Notes under the pieces: generated by a model
What the model was told of the DNA's origin: nothing
Databases searched by the model: none
The model's input: only the letters and a program-made list of their open reading frames with translations
Made by a program: the position numbers and the translations under genes
DNA from: JABGQS01 sp963674545
GTDB lineage: Bacteria; Bacillota; Clostridia; Christensenellales; SZUA-584
Length of the DNA: 64,000 nucleotides
NCBI GenBank assembly: GCA_963674545.2
Contig: CAXXFB010000001.1
Coordinates: forward strand, 2,108,001 to 2,172,000
Direction of reading: 5' to 3'
Shown here: in pieces, positions 9,153 to 17,685 of the stretch
Numbering within the stretch: the first letter of the stretch is position 1
Layout: each line of letters begins with the position of its first letter

Positions 9153-9181
9153 AGTGTATCATGAGAATTTTGTTAATTCAA
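9153..9181 (-). promoter_or_regulatory. Promoter of the structured leader and methyltransferase
   Basis: Read leftward, -35 TTGAAT and -10 TACACT are separated by 17 bp. The expected start, about 7 nt downstream, falls at 9146, the first base of the 12-bp closing stem. The promoter follows the ilvE terminator directly. Confidence 0.55.
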
Positions 9182-9187
9182 CCAATA

Positions 9188-9223
9188 TAAAAAAGCGGCT
9201 AAGGAACCGTTCCCTGCCGCTTT
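9188..9223 (-). terminator. Rho-independent terminator after ilvE
   Basis: Read leftward, AAGCGGC pairs with GCCGCTT around an inner GGAAC/GTTCC stem, followed by TTTTTTA. Confidence 0.85.
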
Positions 9224-9235
9224 GTTTCGTTATTG

Positions 9236-10303
9236 CTATTTTAAAGTCTTTATCCAGCCAAACTCGTCTGCGACTGTTCCGTACTGCATGCCCGTCAGTG
9301 TGTCATAAAGCTTACCTGTAAGCTCTCCCATGCCGCCGTCAGCAATGACTATGCTCTTGTCTTCCCAGGTCATGCCGCCCACGGGGCTGATGACCGCCGC
9401 CGTTCCTGTGCCGAAAACTTCTTCCAGGCCGCCCGAAGCGTTCTCTTCAAAAATTTCAGCAATGGTCAGCCGTTCTTCACGCACATTCACGCCGAATTTG
9501 TCCCTTGCCAGCTTGATGACAGAGTCCCTCGTTATACCCGGAAGTATGCTTCCAAGCAGAGGCGCTGTAATAAGCTCTCCTCTTATCTTGAAGAATATGT
9601 TCATCGAGCCCACTTCTTCAACATACTTTTTCTCTTTTCCGTCCAGCCAAAGCACTTGTGCAAAGCCCTTGTCGTGTGCGATCTCTGCTGCAAGAAGGCT
9701 GGCCGCATAGTTTCCGCCTGTTTTCGCAAAGCCCGTCCCGCCGACTACCGCACGAACATACTCGTCTTCAACGTATATGTCTACCGGCTCAAGTCCGGAA
9801 GCATAATAAGCTCCGACCGGAGAAAGTATTATGAAGAAAAGATACTCACTCCCGGCTTTAACGCCAAGGTATGGGTCGGTTGCTATCATGGTCGGGCGGA
9901 TATAAAGCGAAGTTCCTTGCTTCTTCGGTATCCAGTCTTTTTCTATCTTCAGAAGCTCGTCTAAACATTCGAGCACAAAATCTTCGTCTATCTGCGGCAT
10001 GCACATACGCTTTGCAGTGTTGTTCATACGCGCAAAGTTGTCCCACGGTCTAAAAAGGTTTATTCCGTCCTGCGTGTGATATGCTTTCATACCTTCAAAC
10101 ATGGTCTGGCTGTAGTGAAGCACGCTGCATGCAGGCGACAGGCTGAAGTTTTCATATGGCCTTATCTGCGCATCATACCATCCCCTGCCCTCTTCATAGT
10201 TCATCGTGAACATGTAATCGGTAAAAATCCTGCCGAAACCAAGCTTGCTTTCATCCTGCGGTTTTGGTTTTAGTTTGTCCGTCTTTATGATCTTGAGTTC
10301 CAT
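9236..10303 (-). CDS. ilvE: Branched-chain amino acid aminotransferase
   Basis: This PLP enzyme interconverts branched-chain amino acids and their 2-oxo acids using glutamate/2-oxoglutarate. The 355-aa length and motifs fit the class IV, eukaryote-like BCAT branch: LHYSQTMFEGMKAY near the N-terminus, YIRPTMIATDPYLGV, then VGGTGFAKTGGNYAAS. The PLP-lysine region reads VLWLDGKEKKYVEEVGSMN, and GLEEVFGTGTAAVISPVG follows. The start has AAGGAG upstream. The gene is monocistronic, between its own promoter (10335-10363) and a strong terminator. Confidence 0.95.
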   Translation of the reverse strand: MELKIIKTDKLKPKPQDESKLGFGRIFTDYMFTMNYEEGRGWYDAQIRPYENFSLSPACSVLHYSQTMFEGMKAYHTQDGINLFRPWDNFARMNNTAKRMCMPQIDEDFVLECLDELLKIEKDWIPKKQGTSLYIRPTMIATDPYLGVKAGSEYLFFIILSPVGAYYASGLEPVDIYVEDEYVRAVVGGTGFAKTGGNYAASLLAAEIAHDKGFAQVLWLDGKEKKYVEEVGSMNIFFKIRGELITAPLLGSILPGITRDSVIKLARDKFGVNVREERLTIAEIFEENASGGLEEVFGTGTAAVISPVGGMTWEDKSIVIADGGMGELTGKLYDTLTGMQYGTVADEFGWIKTLK

Positions 10304-10334
10304 TGATCCTGCTCCTTAATATATGTGTGCCTAT

Positions 10335-10363
10335 ATTCTATACTCACCCGGGTTGCAAGTCAA
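10335..10363 (-). promoter_or_regulatory. Promoter of ilvE
   Basis: Read leftward, -35 TTGACT, a 17-bp spacer and -10 TAGAAT lie about 30 bp upstream of the ilvE start. No T-box or other leader fits in so short a gap. Confidence 0.65.
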
Positions 10364-10457
10364 CCGGAATCGGCACTATATCTAGATAGTATAAACGTTT
10401 ATCACAGTTCTTATATATGGTATAATAAACCATGTATAATAAAGTTTGGAGACGTTT

Positions 10458-11939
10458 ATGTTTAAAAAGTTCTGTTGTTTTGCCATAGCGCTTTTATGTC
10501 TGCTGCCAGGCGTCAGCTTTGCGAACGATGCGATTGGCTATGAAGATACAAATCAAAACCTTTCTTTATCTTATAAACTATTGAAAAATGAAATAGAGAT
10601 AGGCGGGGAACTTAACTTCAGCCTGACTCTGAAAAACAATTCATCAGAGACTTTTTGTAATTTCTATCTTGTCGATATTTTTTATGATAATAATTACAAC
10701 AAATCAAATTTTTCAGGTGAAGATTTTTTCGGCGATTTAACTTTAGCTCCAGGAGAAAAAGCTATTGTAGATATCTCTGCACAAATAGCAGAAGACATTT
10801 ATTGGTATAAGATCGAAAATGAATATTTTGCCGATTTTAATATTATAATAAATTACGATTCATATCAAAACGTTGATGATGATTACTGGAACTATTGGTT
10901 TCTTGAGTCAGACTCGACCCCTGTAAAAATAACAAACCTTCTTGACGGCTCTCAGTTCCTTAGCTTTGAATCCGAGGAAAAGCAGCCTTGGGTTTTTACA
11001 GAGTTTAACTCGAAATACAGCGATAAAGAATACTATTCGCAAATCGATAAATTTTTGGGGACTAATATTAAAACCGATTATAAACTAACGAACAAATATA
11101 ATTATAAAATAAGCAATGTTTATGTTAATATAGATTATTTTGATAGTTTTATAATTGAAGATCTTGAACCGCTTCAGGAAATTCAAAACACAATTGAAGG
11201 ATATGCAATTATAAAAAAGGATACAGATTTTGATGAGCTTGAAATTAAGACTCAAGCTCTGTTTAAATTAGACGATAAGTATTATTGCATACAGTCAACA
11301 AAAGTACAGCCTTTTTCCAGAAAACAACTACCAGACCTTGAAATATCTATAGTTAAAGACTTTTTTAGTGACGACCATTATATTCTATCGATAACCAATT
11401 TATCAGGAAACGATTTTGATAGTTTTTATGTCGACTTCAATGATATAAATGATTATCACTATTCTTTATCAAACTTTACTAAGTTAAGCAGTAATCAGAC
11501 TTTACAATGTTCATTATCAAATACCGATAAAACCAGATATCTTATTATTGGTTATGTTGAAGATGATATTTTATACACTTGGAGTGCTTACTGTGATTTT
11601 AAGCCTGAAGGCGGAGAGTTAAGTTATATACAGTCACTTAGCTATTTTAATATCAATGAATTAACAACCCCTGCGCCAAATCCCACTCCCGCGCCAACTT
11701 CATCACCAGAGCCCACTACTTCACCTGTCACTTCACCGTCACAAACTTTGGCGCCCACACCAACTGCATCGCCTATGCCTTCGCCAACCACTACCCCCAC
11801 GCCTGAAATCGCCGTGAACAGTGTAACCATAAAGCCGGCTGTACCGGTCTGGGTATGGATAGCACTTGGATGCGCACTCCTTGCAACCGGGTTTGTCTCA
11901 ATATTGCTAAATATTAAACGGTCTAAAGAAGAAGATTGA
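10458..11939 (+). CDS. Secreted, membrane-anchored protein with Pro/Thr-rich stalk
   Basis: The start is ATG at 10458 (MFKKFCCF) with GGAG 6 nt upstream. A signal peptide (about 1-23, ending SFA-ND) leads to a mostly beta-type ectodomain whose first part (LNFSLTLKNNSSETF) resembles CARDB/DUF11 Ig-like modules. A Pro/Thr/Ser-rich stalk of about 50 residues follows, then a membrane helix (VWVWIALGCALLATGFVSILL) and a charged cytoplasmic end. It is therefore displayed on the cell surface. The ectodomain is AT-rich compared with its neighbours, suggesting transfer or fast divergence. Specific function unknown. Confidence 0.75.
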   Translation: MFKKFCCFAIALLCLLPGVSFANDAIGYEDTNQNLSLSYKLLKNEIEIGGELNFSLTLKNNSSETFCNFYLVDIFYDNNYNKSNFSGEDFFGDLTLAPGEKAIVDISAQIAEDIYWYKIENEYFADFNIIINYDSYQNVDDDYWNYWFLESDSTPVKITNLLDGSQFLSFESEEKQPWVFTEFNSKYSDKEYYSQIDKFLGTNIKTDYKLTNKYNYKISNVYVNIDYFDSFIIEDLEPLQEIQNTIEGYAIIKKDTDFDELEIKTQALFKLDDKYYCIQSTKVQPFSRKQLPDLEISIVKDFFSDDHYILSITNLSGNDFDSFYVDFNDINDYHYSLSNFTKLSSNQTLQCSLSNTDKTRYLIIGYVEDDILYTWSAYCDFKPEGGELSYIQSLSYFNINELTTPAPNPTPAPTSSPEPTTSPVTSPSQTLAPTPTASPMPSPTTTPTPEIAVNSVTIKPAVPVWVWIALGCALLATGFVSILLNIKRSKEED

Positions 11940-12276
11940 TAAGCTGCCCAATGGCAATTGAAGCGACGTTGAATACAAAAGACCAGAGCAGCGCTTTTTT
12001 GAAGTTTGGTATGAGACTACTTAATCTGTAAAGCACCGCTTCGAAAAGGACCACCATCACTTCGCCTGCGATATAGACCCAGATGTTATAGCCGAAGCTC
12101 GTTCTTACCATAAGAGTGAAGAAAAGATGCAAAAGTATGTGGCTCAATATATTGAAGCATGCCGCTGCAGTAATTTTAAGCGGTTTCTTAGAGATTATAA
12201 GCGCAAACATACCTATCTCCACAACGACGGTAACGGCAAGCGCTTTTAAGTACATCCACAGCGGATCAAAAAACAT
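11923..12276 (-). CDS. Small four-helix membrane protein, unknown function
   Basis: The 117-aa protein is almost entirely hydrophobic, with about four membrane segments (AVTVVVEIGMFALIIS, FNILSHILLHLFFTLMV, IWVYIAGEVMVVLFEAVLY, LLWSFVFNVASIAIGQLI). Its start follows GGGAGAGCCG. Its 3' end overlaps the convergent secreted-protein gene by 17 nt. I recognise no family. Confidence 0.65.
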   Translation of the reverse strand: MFFDPLWMYLKALAVTVVVEIGMFALIISKKPLKITAAACFNILSHILLHLFFTLMVRTSFGYNIWVYIAGEVMVVLFEAVLYRLSSLIPNFKKALLWSFVFNVASIAIGQLINLLL

Positions 12277-12403
12277 CGGCTCTCCCTTGCCCCTTAATAT
12301 TCCAATTTTATAGCTTTGGCGTTATTAAAGTCAATCATTATGCGATAATATAAATTTAGTGTTATAATAATGTTAGTAAAGGTGGCATTTACATAACTTG
12401 GGC

Positions 12404-12431
12404 TTGCAAATCCCGTTTTTGCTGATATAAT
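12404..12431 (+). promoter_or_regulatory. Promoter of uppP
   Basis: -35 TTGCAA and a perfect -10 TATAAT are separated by 16 bp, 30 bp upstream of the uppP start. Confidence 0.6.
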
Positions 12432-12461
12432 ATGTGTTTAACGGTATGAAAGGAAACGGGC

Positions 12462-13247
12462 ATGAGCATATTAGAATCTATCATTCTCGGGATCGTACAG
12501 GGACTAACTGAATTCCTTCCGGTTTCGAGCAGCGGACACCTTGTCCTTTTGCAGAATATATTTGGCATCAGCGAACCTCAGCTCTTCTTCGACACAATGC
12601 TGCACCTCGGCACTCTGGTTGCTGTGGTCACAGTTATGTTCAAAGAGATAATCGGGCTGTTTCGGCGTCCGTTTAAAAAAATGCTCTACCTTATAGTCGC
12701 CACTATACCGGCAATAGTCTTTGGGTTTTTCCTAAGTGACTTTGTCGAAGGCGCTTTTTCAGGCGTATACCTTGGCTATGGATTCCTGCTCACTGCGCTT
12801 ATACTGACTGTTTCGGAACTAATCTCGAAACACAGCGCAAAAAAGCATGAAGTCAGGCTTGGTTCAGGCATAGCAATGGGTTTCATGCAGGTAGTAGCAA
12901 TGATGCCGGGAGTTTCACGCTCCGGCTCTACGATAGCCGGCGGCCTTTTCTGCGGAGTGGACAGAAGCAAAGCAGCAAGCTTTTCCTTCCTTATGTCCAT
13001 ACCTGTCATATTAGGTTCGGTTGTCCTTCAGGGCGCCAAGATAGCCGTCGACACCAGCCTTGTGGTAGACTGGCTGCCGACGATAATAGGAACGGTATTT
13101 GCAGCGGCAAGCGGATATTTTGCAGTGCGTTTCATGCTGGCTATAATAAAAAAGAGAAAACTATACGGTTTTGCAATATATGTTGCAGCCTTAGGAATAT
13201 TCGTATTACTCGACAGATACGTGCTTGGGCTCGTAAATTGGGTATAA
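12462..13247 (+). CDS. uppP: Undecaprenyl-diphosphate phosphatase (BacA type)
   Basis: This integral membrane enzyme removes one phosphate from undecaprenyl diphosphate to recycle the lipid carrier for wall synthesis; its loss or overexpression alters bacitracin sensitivity. The 261-aa protein has both signatures: GIVQGLTEFLPVSSSGHLVL near residue 10 and MPGVSRSGSTIAGG near residue 150. The predicted multi-helix topology fits the family. The dipeptidase gene starts 25 nt downstream. Confidence 0.97.
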   Translation: MSILESIILGIVQGLTEFLPVSSSGHLVLLQNIFGISEPQLFFDTMLHLGTLVAVVTVMFKEIIGLFRRPFKKMLYLIVATIPAIVFGFFLSDFVEGAFSGVYLGYGFLLTALILTVSELISKHSAKKHEVRLGSGIAMGFMQVVAMMPGVSRSGSTIAGGLFCGVDRSKAASFSFLMSIPVILGSVVLQGAKIAVDTSLVVDWLPTIIGTVFAAASGYFAVRFMLAIIKKRKLYGFAIYVAALGIFVLLDRYVLGLVNWV

Positions 13248-13271
13248 AGGGAAACACAAAGGGAGAGAAAT

Positions 13272-14657
13272 ATGCTGGATTTTTCATTTGAACCATATCG
13301 TGAAGCGATGATCGAGACGCTTAAAAACTTTATCAAGATAAAGAGCGTTAAGTCAGAGCCGCAGCTTAATATGCCGTACGGCAAGGGTATTTTTGATGCC
13401 CTAATGTTTGTGCAGAGCGAATCCGAAAGGATGGATCTTGACTGTGTCAATCTGTTTGGACAAATGGCATATGTGGAATACGGGTTTGCTGAAGAAATGC
13501 TTGCTATACTCGTTCATCTCGACGTAGTTCCAGAGGGCGACGGGTGGTCGATGGACGCTTTTGGCGGAATAGAGAAAGATGGGAAAATTTACGGCCGCGG
13601 CGCTATAGACGACAAAGGCCCGGCAATAGCTGCACTGTTTGCGCTTCATGCACTTTCTGACAACTGCGTACAGCTTGGCAAACGAGTACGCCTTATATTC
13701 GGTACCGATGAAGAATCGGGCTGGGGCGACATGGATTTCTATAAGAAACACGAGCAGCTGCCGGACATCGCTTTTTCACCCGACGGAGAATATCCCGTCA
13801 TCAATACAGAAAAAGGACTTATGCATATTGAGCTGAGCTGCGGATATACGCCAAGCACTCAAGGAATCTATATCAAAGAATTAGAAGCCGGGACAAGGCC
13901 TAATGTAGTGCCAAATAGTGCACATGCAGACCTTTCTGCTCCGCTTGATATAATCAACAAGAGCATCTCAAGCTATAGCTGCCCCATCGGCGGAAAACTT
14001 GAAGCCGAGCAAAACGGTGAATACGTGCGCATAACTGCCCACGGCAAGAGCTCTCACGGCTCACGCCCGGACGATGGCATCAACGCTGCCGCCTGCCTGC
14101 TTTCGTATCTTGGCACTCTGCCTCTGGCAAACGGCAAACTTGAAGAAGCTGTCGGCAAACTGGCAGTAAAGATAGGCACTATGACACATGGCGAAAACGT
14201 AGAGCTGGACCTCTCTGACGAGCTTTCCGGAAGGCTGACTTTCAACCTTGGCACGCTGAATGCTAAGAATGGCGTCCTCAGAACCGAATTAGATATAAGG
14301 TATCCCGTTTCCGAACAGCGCAAGCTAATTGAAGAAAAGCTGCAGAAACACTTCGGAGACTTCGAAATCAATGTTATACACGCACTTCCTTCCCATCACG
14401 TAAGCGAAGGAAGCGAGCTAGTGACCAAGCTCAAAGAAGCCTACACGGAAGTCACCGGCAAAGAAGCCTACTGTATGTCTATAGGCGGCGCAACATACGC
14501 CCGTGCTTTCGAAAACGCAGTCACCTTCGGGCCGCTTTTCCCAGGCGAGCCTAAGCTGGAGCACGGTCCGGACGAATACATAGATATAGAATCGTTCATG
14601 ATGAACGCAGAAATAATAGCAAATGCCATAGTCAAGCTGTGCGGACTGCATACATGA
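13272..14657 (+). CDS. M20 family dipeptidase (PepV-like)
   Basis: The 461-aa cytoplasmic zinc peptidase shows the M20 metal and catalytic motifs in order: LVHLDVVPEGDGW, GRGAIDDKGP and FGTDEESGWGD, with a late His near HGPDEYIDIESF. Length and sequence fit the PepV/Xaa-His dipeptidase group, which cleaves unsubstituted dipeptides taken up from the medium. The start follows GGGAGAG. The last codons overlap the next small gene (ATGA). Confidence 0.9.
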   Translation: MLDFSFEPYREAMIETLKNFIKIKSVKSEPQLNMPYGKGIFDALMFVQSESERMDLDCVNLFGQMAYVEYGFAEEMLAILVHLDVVPEGDGWSMDAFGGIEKDGKIYGRGAIDDKGPAIAALFALHALSDNCVQLGKRVRLIFGTDEESGWGDMDFYKKHEQLPDIAFSPDGEYPVINTEKGLMHIELSCGYTPSTQGIYIKELEAGTRPNVVPNSAHADLSAPLDIINKSISSYSCPIGGKLEAEQNGEYVRITAHGKSSHGSRPDDGINAAACLLSYLGTLPLANGKLEEAVGKLAVKIGTMTHGENVELDLSDELSGRLTFNLGTLNAKNGVLRTELDIRYPVSEQRKLIEEKLQKHFGDFEINVIHALPSHHVSEGSELVTKLKEAYTEVTGKEAYCMSIGGATYARAFENAVTFGPLFPGEPKLEHGPDEYIDIESFMMNAEIIANAIVKLCGLHT

Positions 14658-14911
14658 GAGTCTGGGGAATGCTGAAAATTGAAGACAGGATAAGGCAGGA
14701 CACAACAGTTTCAGCGGAAACCTTTGAAGATGCACTAATGCAGATCTGCGAGTGTTTCGACCTGACAAAGCCTATCATGCTTAGAAAACACCAGACAGAA
14801 GTAAAGAACTTCCGCCGAACGATATTCTATCCGGATGATTTCATAGAACCAGTCAGCTTCGATACGCTGGAGCTCGAGATAATAACCAAAAAGAAAAAGA
14901 CCCCTCGGTAG
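14654..14911 (+). CDS. Small protein of unknown function downstream of the dipeptidase
   Basis: The start chosen is the ATG of an ATGA overlap with the dipeptidase stop, giving 85 residues; an internal ATG at 14669 is possible. The sequence is charged with a basic C-terminus (ITKKKKTPR) and no membrane segment or known motif. Its last codons form the left arm of the terminator hairpin, with the TAG stop in the loop and right arm. Confidence 0.65.
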   Translation: MRVWGMLKIEDRIRQDTTVSAETFEDALMQICECFDLTKPIMLRKHQTEVKNFRRTIFYPDDFIEPVSFDTLELEIITKKKKTPR

Positions 14912-14930
14912 GGGTTTTTATTTTTATTTT
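14899..14930 (+). terminator. Rho-independent terminator after dipeptidase operon
   Basis: ACCCC-TCGGTA-GGGGT followed by a long T-rich run. The coding sequence of the small upstream protein ends inside the hairpin. Confidence 0.85.
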
Positions 14931-14952
14931 TATATAAATAAGATTAGTATAG

Positions 14953-15063
14953 TCAGAAGTTCGCAGTCGTCGCCTTATCACCATCAAGCTGCCCCATCAT
15001 GCCGCGGTTATAAGCGTCCCTCTGTGTTACAAGCTCTTCCACCTTGTCTTGATACGCATACTT
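14953..15063 (-). pseudogene. Remnant of the shared toxin trunk (fourth copy)
   Basis: Read leftward, this stretch translates as KYAYQDKVEELVTQRDAY followed by NRGMMGQLDGDKATTANF and a stop. It matches the second half of the trunk in the gene at 18424-19938 (WYEYHDKVDELVKQRDAY, NRGMMGLLDGDKAQTA). No start codon or other trunk part is attached; homology stops abruptly near 15063. It marks the downstream edge of the locus and looks like what is left after loss or exchange of a cassette. Confidence 0.75.
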
Positions 15064-15175
15064 TTTATATATAGTGCTTTACAAAAATCCGCCCAATGCC
15101 GCAACGGAAGATGTTCACCTAGGCAACACTTACAAATACCGTAAAGCTCCTGTAAAAGCTTAAAATAGCCAACTG
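15064..15175. other. Short spacer of unclear origin
   Basis: No gene is evident. A plus-strand frame gives VLYKNPPNAATEDVHLG and continues to GNTYKYRKAPVKA before a TAA near 15163. It may be the tail of a lost gene, but it has no start or recognisable family. Confidence 0.3.
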
Positions 15176-16246
15176 TTAAAATCCATATACTAATTCGCCA
15201 TTATAATTGTATAAACCGCCACTTGTTTCAATGTATCCGCCATCATCTGTTGAATGCCCGAAAACTATATAAATAACGCTGTCACTAATAATAAATTCAG
15301 CTGAATCATCCTCTGGCTTAATAATATTCTTGATATTTGTATCAACATCATAAATGATTATATCCTTATTATTTGCTTCCTTATCCTCGCTTTTTGCCTC
15401 TGTGTAAATAAAAATGTTGTTCTCTGCAGCCAATATTTTATACCTTTCTTCCTCAATTGTTCTTTTATTCTCACCGTTTATGTCGCAGACATATAGTCCG
15501 TCCGATTGACTAGTGCTAACTATAAAATCGTCCCCTATGCCCCAACTGAACAAATCTACCATTTCCATTCTTTCCGCTTTTTCTTCTATTTCCGGATTTA
15601 ATTTCACAATTTGATATGCCTCGTCTAAATAATATATCCAGTCCCCACTTGCCCATAACCTGTAAGCGAACCGGTCTTCAACCTTTTCCTTAAAATTGCC
15701 GTTCAGGTCCATCAGCATTATTGAATTGGGATTAAAGAAGCGGTCTCTTTCTATTGTATAACAGATTTTATCTTTGTATGGAACATAGCTATGAACATAA
15801 CCTTCATCCGAAGTATATATAACTTGTCCATTGAAGTCCGTTATCTTTATCGCACCTTGTGTTCTCGAGACAATCCGATCGTCATATACGGTAATATAAT
15901 ATCCATCTAAGTACTCTACCATCATCTCATCAGTCTTATTATACAAATCATATTTTCTTAAGCTTCTTTCTCTATCAATATAAATCATATTTTCTTTATC
16001 TATATAAAATCCCCAAACCCTCTGGTCAAGCAAAATACTGCTCGTTTCCTTTTCTTCATCAAGTACATACAGCTTATCGTCAAGTGGATTTATATAGTAT
16101 ATTTTATCCCCGTTTTCTTGAACATCGTGGACTAATTGAGCAATTGGCTCAGAGTAATATGGTTGAACTTTTTCTTTGTTCTCGCAGCCTGTAATAAATA
16201 CAAATACTACAGCTATTAAAATTATCACTAATTTCATTCTTTTCAT
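15176..16246 (-). CDS. Lipoprotein with propeller-like repeats (candidate immunity partner)
   Basis: The 356-aa protein starts with a lipoprotein signal (MKRMKLVIILIAVVFVFITGC, Cys near residue 20), so it should be anchored outside the membrane. The rest is rich in short beta-strand repeats with alternating D.IYYI and aromatic motifs (KIYYINPLDDKLYVL, WIYYLDEAYQIVKL), like DUF5050/TolB-type propellers. GGGAG precedes the start. It directly follows the broken toxin-like gene (16269-17595), as a similar lipoprotein follows the intact one, which suggests a partner or immunity role. That role is inference. Confidence 0.65.
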   Translation of the reverse strand: MKRMKLVIILIAVVFVFITGCENKEKVQPYYSEPIAQLVHDVQENGDKIYYINPLDDKLYVLDEEKETSSILLDQRVWGFYIDKENMIYIDRERSLRKYDLYNKTDEMMVEYLDGYYITVYDDRIVSRTQGAIKITDFNGQVIYTSDEGYVHSYVPYKDKICYTIERDRFFNPNSIMLMDLNGNFKEKVEDRFAYRLWASGDWIYYLDEAYQIVKLNPEIEEKAERMEMVDLFSWGIGDDFIVSTSQSDGLYVCDINGENKRTIEEERYKILAAENNIFIYTEAKSEDKEANNKDIIIYDVDTNIKNIIKPEDDSAEFIISDSVIYIVFGHSTDDGGYIETSGGLYNYNGELVYGF

Positions 16247-16268
16247 AATTTACTCCCATTCTCCTTAT

Positions 16269-17076
16269 TTAGAAATGCTCCATTGCTTCTTCAAATCCAT
16301 ATTTTTCAATAAGCTCAAGCTTTTTCCCCAGCTTTATTGCCTCCCACATACCACTTCTATCCCTGTAATCGTTTAGCATCCACATTTTAGCCGCAGTATT
16401 TAAAACATTCTCATTCCAAATACCCGTAACTTGCACACCCAATAAATCTGCTAATTGCTCTCCTCTTTCTCTGTTAGCATCGTGAAAATAGGCAATATTT
16501 AACTCTACACCAGTCCTTTTCCATGCTTCTAAAGCTTCTGCCAGTTGTTTATCTTCAATTTCAGAATAATCAAAATTATCCGGAATCATTGTGTTAATAT
16601 AGTCATGAATGTATACTTCTGCAATAAAACCATTAACCGAACGATCGTCCAAAACATCTTCGCCATAATTGTCCTGAACATACTCTGCTAAGAATTGTGC
16701 TGCTCCGTAAGCTCCAAGCTGTTCTTTTAAAGCCGCAAAATCAGAACCATTGATATCTATACGAACACCTATTCCAAGATTTATCTTCGCTAAAAGCTCT
16801 TCTTCTTCAGGTGTACGAGGCTCATCGCCATTAGCTAGTTCCTTCATACGATCTATATCTACATTTACATAAGGTTCATCAACATTAACGATGATCGCAT
16901 CGCATAGATCAGAATTTATTGACCACTCACGATTTTGTTCTAAAGCAGACAGTTGCTGAGCCTCTTTAATATCACTAGGAGCCGGGATACCCTCATTAAG
17001 CCTTTCTTCTAAACTCTGTTCAATTATATCTTTAATTGCTTCATATTGTTCTTCTGTGATATATACATATTCACCC
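16269..17076 (-). pseudogene. C-terminal part of a frameshifted toxin-like gene
   Basis: This open frame continues the gene at 17071-17595 after a 1-nt frameshift at a GGG run (17074-17076). Removing one G gives HTGEYVYITEEQYEAIKD and restores a product of about 441 aa. An internal ATG at 16847 opens 192 residues but is not preceded by a clear ribosome site, and the frame is open upstream to 17099. The region is acidic and helical (GIGVRIDINGSDFAALKEQL, AYFHDANRERGEQLADLLG). It does not match the C-termini of the sister genes, and I recognise no enzyme family. It sits where the variable toxin domain would be. Confidence 0.65.
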
Positions 17077-17595
17077 TGTATGTTCGCTGTCGCTCTTTTC
17101 TATTAAATCTTTTAATGTCTCAAGATTGTTTGGATTAGGTTCAGTAGTATCATTTGAGTCTCCGGTAGTATGATTTCCCTCTTCCCCATCATCCATCCCC
17201 GGTGTTGACACAGTCTGATCATTCGCGCTTCTGCCGTCTTCTCCAACTGTTGCTGCCTGTTCCTCCGCCGTCTGTGCCTCATCACCATCCAACAGCCCCA
17301 TCTTGCCACGGTTATAAGCATCCTTCATTGCCAGAAGGTCGTCGCCTTTCTTAAACAGCCCATACCATTCATCGCTTCCCTGCTTTAGAGTACCGTTACC
17401 AAGTCCGTTTACAATGGCATCCTGGTTTTGCTGCCACAGTCTGTCGTAATAGCTTTTCTGTGCTTCATAGCTTTCAACGGTCGGTGTGCCGGGGTTTGCA
17501 TCTTTCCAGTCCAGCACTTCTTTATCCGCTGTCAGGTTGTTTATCTTCTCCTGAGTCTGGCGCTTCTCAGAATCGGTTATATCCAGGTTGTTCAC
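17071..17595 (-). pseudogene. N-terminal part of a frameshifted toxin-like gene (trunk copy 3)
   Basis: A GTG start at 17595 has GGAG 3 nt upstream, and an in-frame TAG lies just before it. The 174-aa reading carries the shared trunk: LDWKDANPGTPTVESY, YYDRLWQQNQDAIVNGLG and KDAYNRGKMGLLDGDEAQTA, then a junction with TPGMDDGEEG. The long N-terminus of the gene at 21321-23147 is missing, so this is an orphan cassette. Reading stops at TGA (17071-17073) because of one extra G. At nucleotide level its second half is close to the 21321-23147 copy. Confidence 0.7.
17251..17571 (-). repeat. Shared trunk repeat, copy 3
   Basis: Covers trunk residues from about ITDSEKRQTQEK to AQTAEEQAA. From VESYEAQ onward it is nearly identical to copy 1 (22308-22673); before that it is clearly diverged from copies 1 and 2. 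Confidence 0.75.
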
Positions 17596-17685
17596 AAACT
17601 CCTACTTTATTCTTAAAACTGAGCGACTATACTTGCCACTGCCACTAATAATTCTTTTTTTATGAAAATGTGCTATTTTATATAC

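Noticed and set aside
11660..11810. Pro/Thr codon repeats as a minisatellite or CRISPR-like array
   Set aside because: The repeats are irregular and keep the reading frame; they encode a surface stalk. No spaced direct repeats occur.
11642..11830. Valine/glycine-rich antisense frame
   Set aside because: It is the reverse reading of the Pro/Thr-rich stalk and has no ribosome site.
15068..15163. Small plus-strand gene ending GNTYKYRKAPVKA
   Set aside because: No start codon with a ribosome site and no recognised family; treated as a possible remnant.
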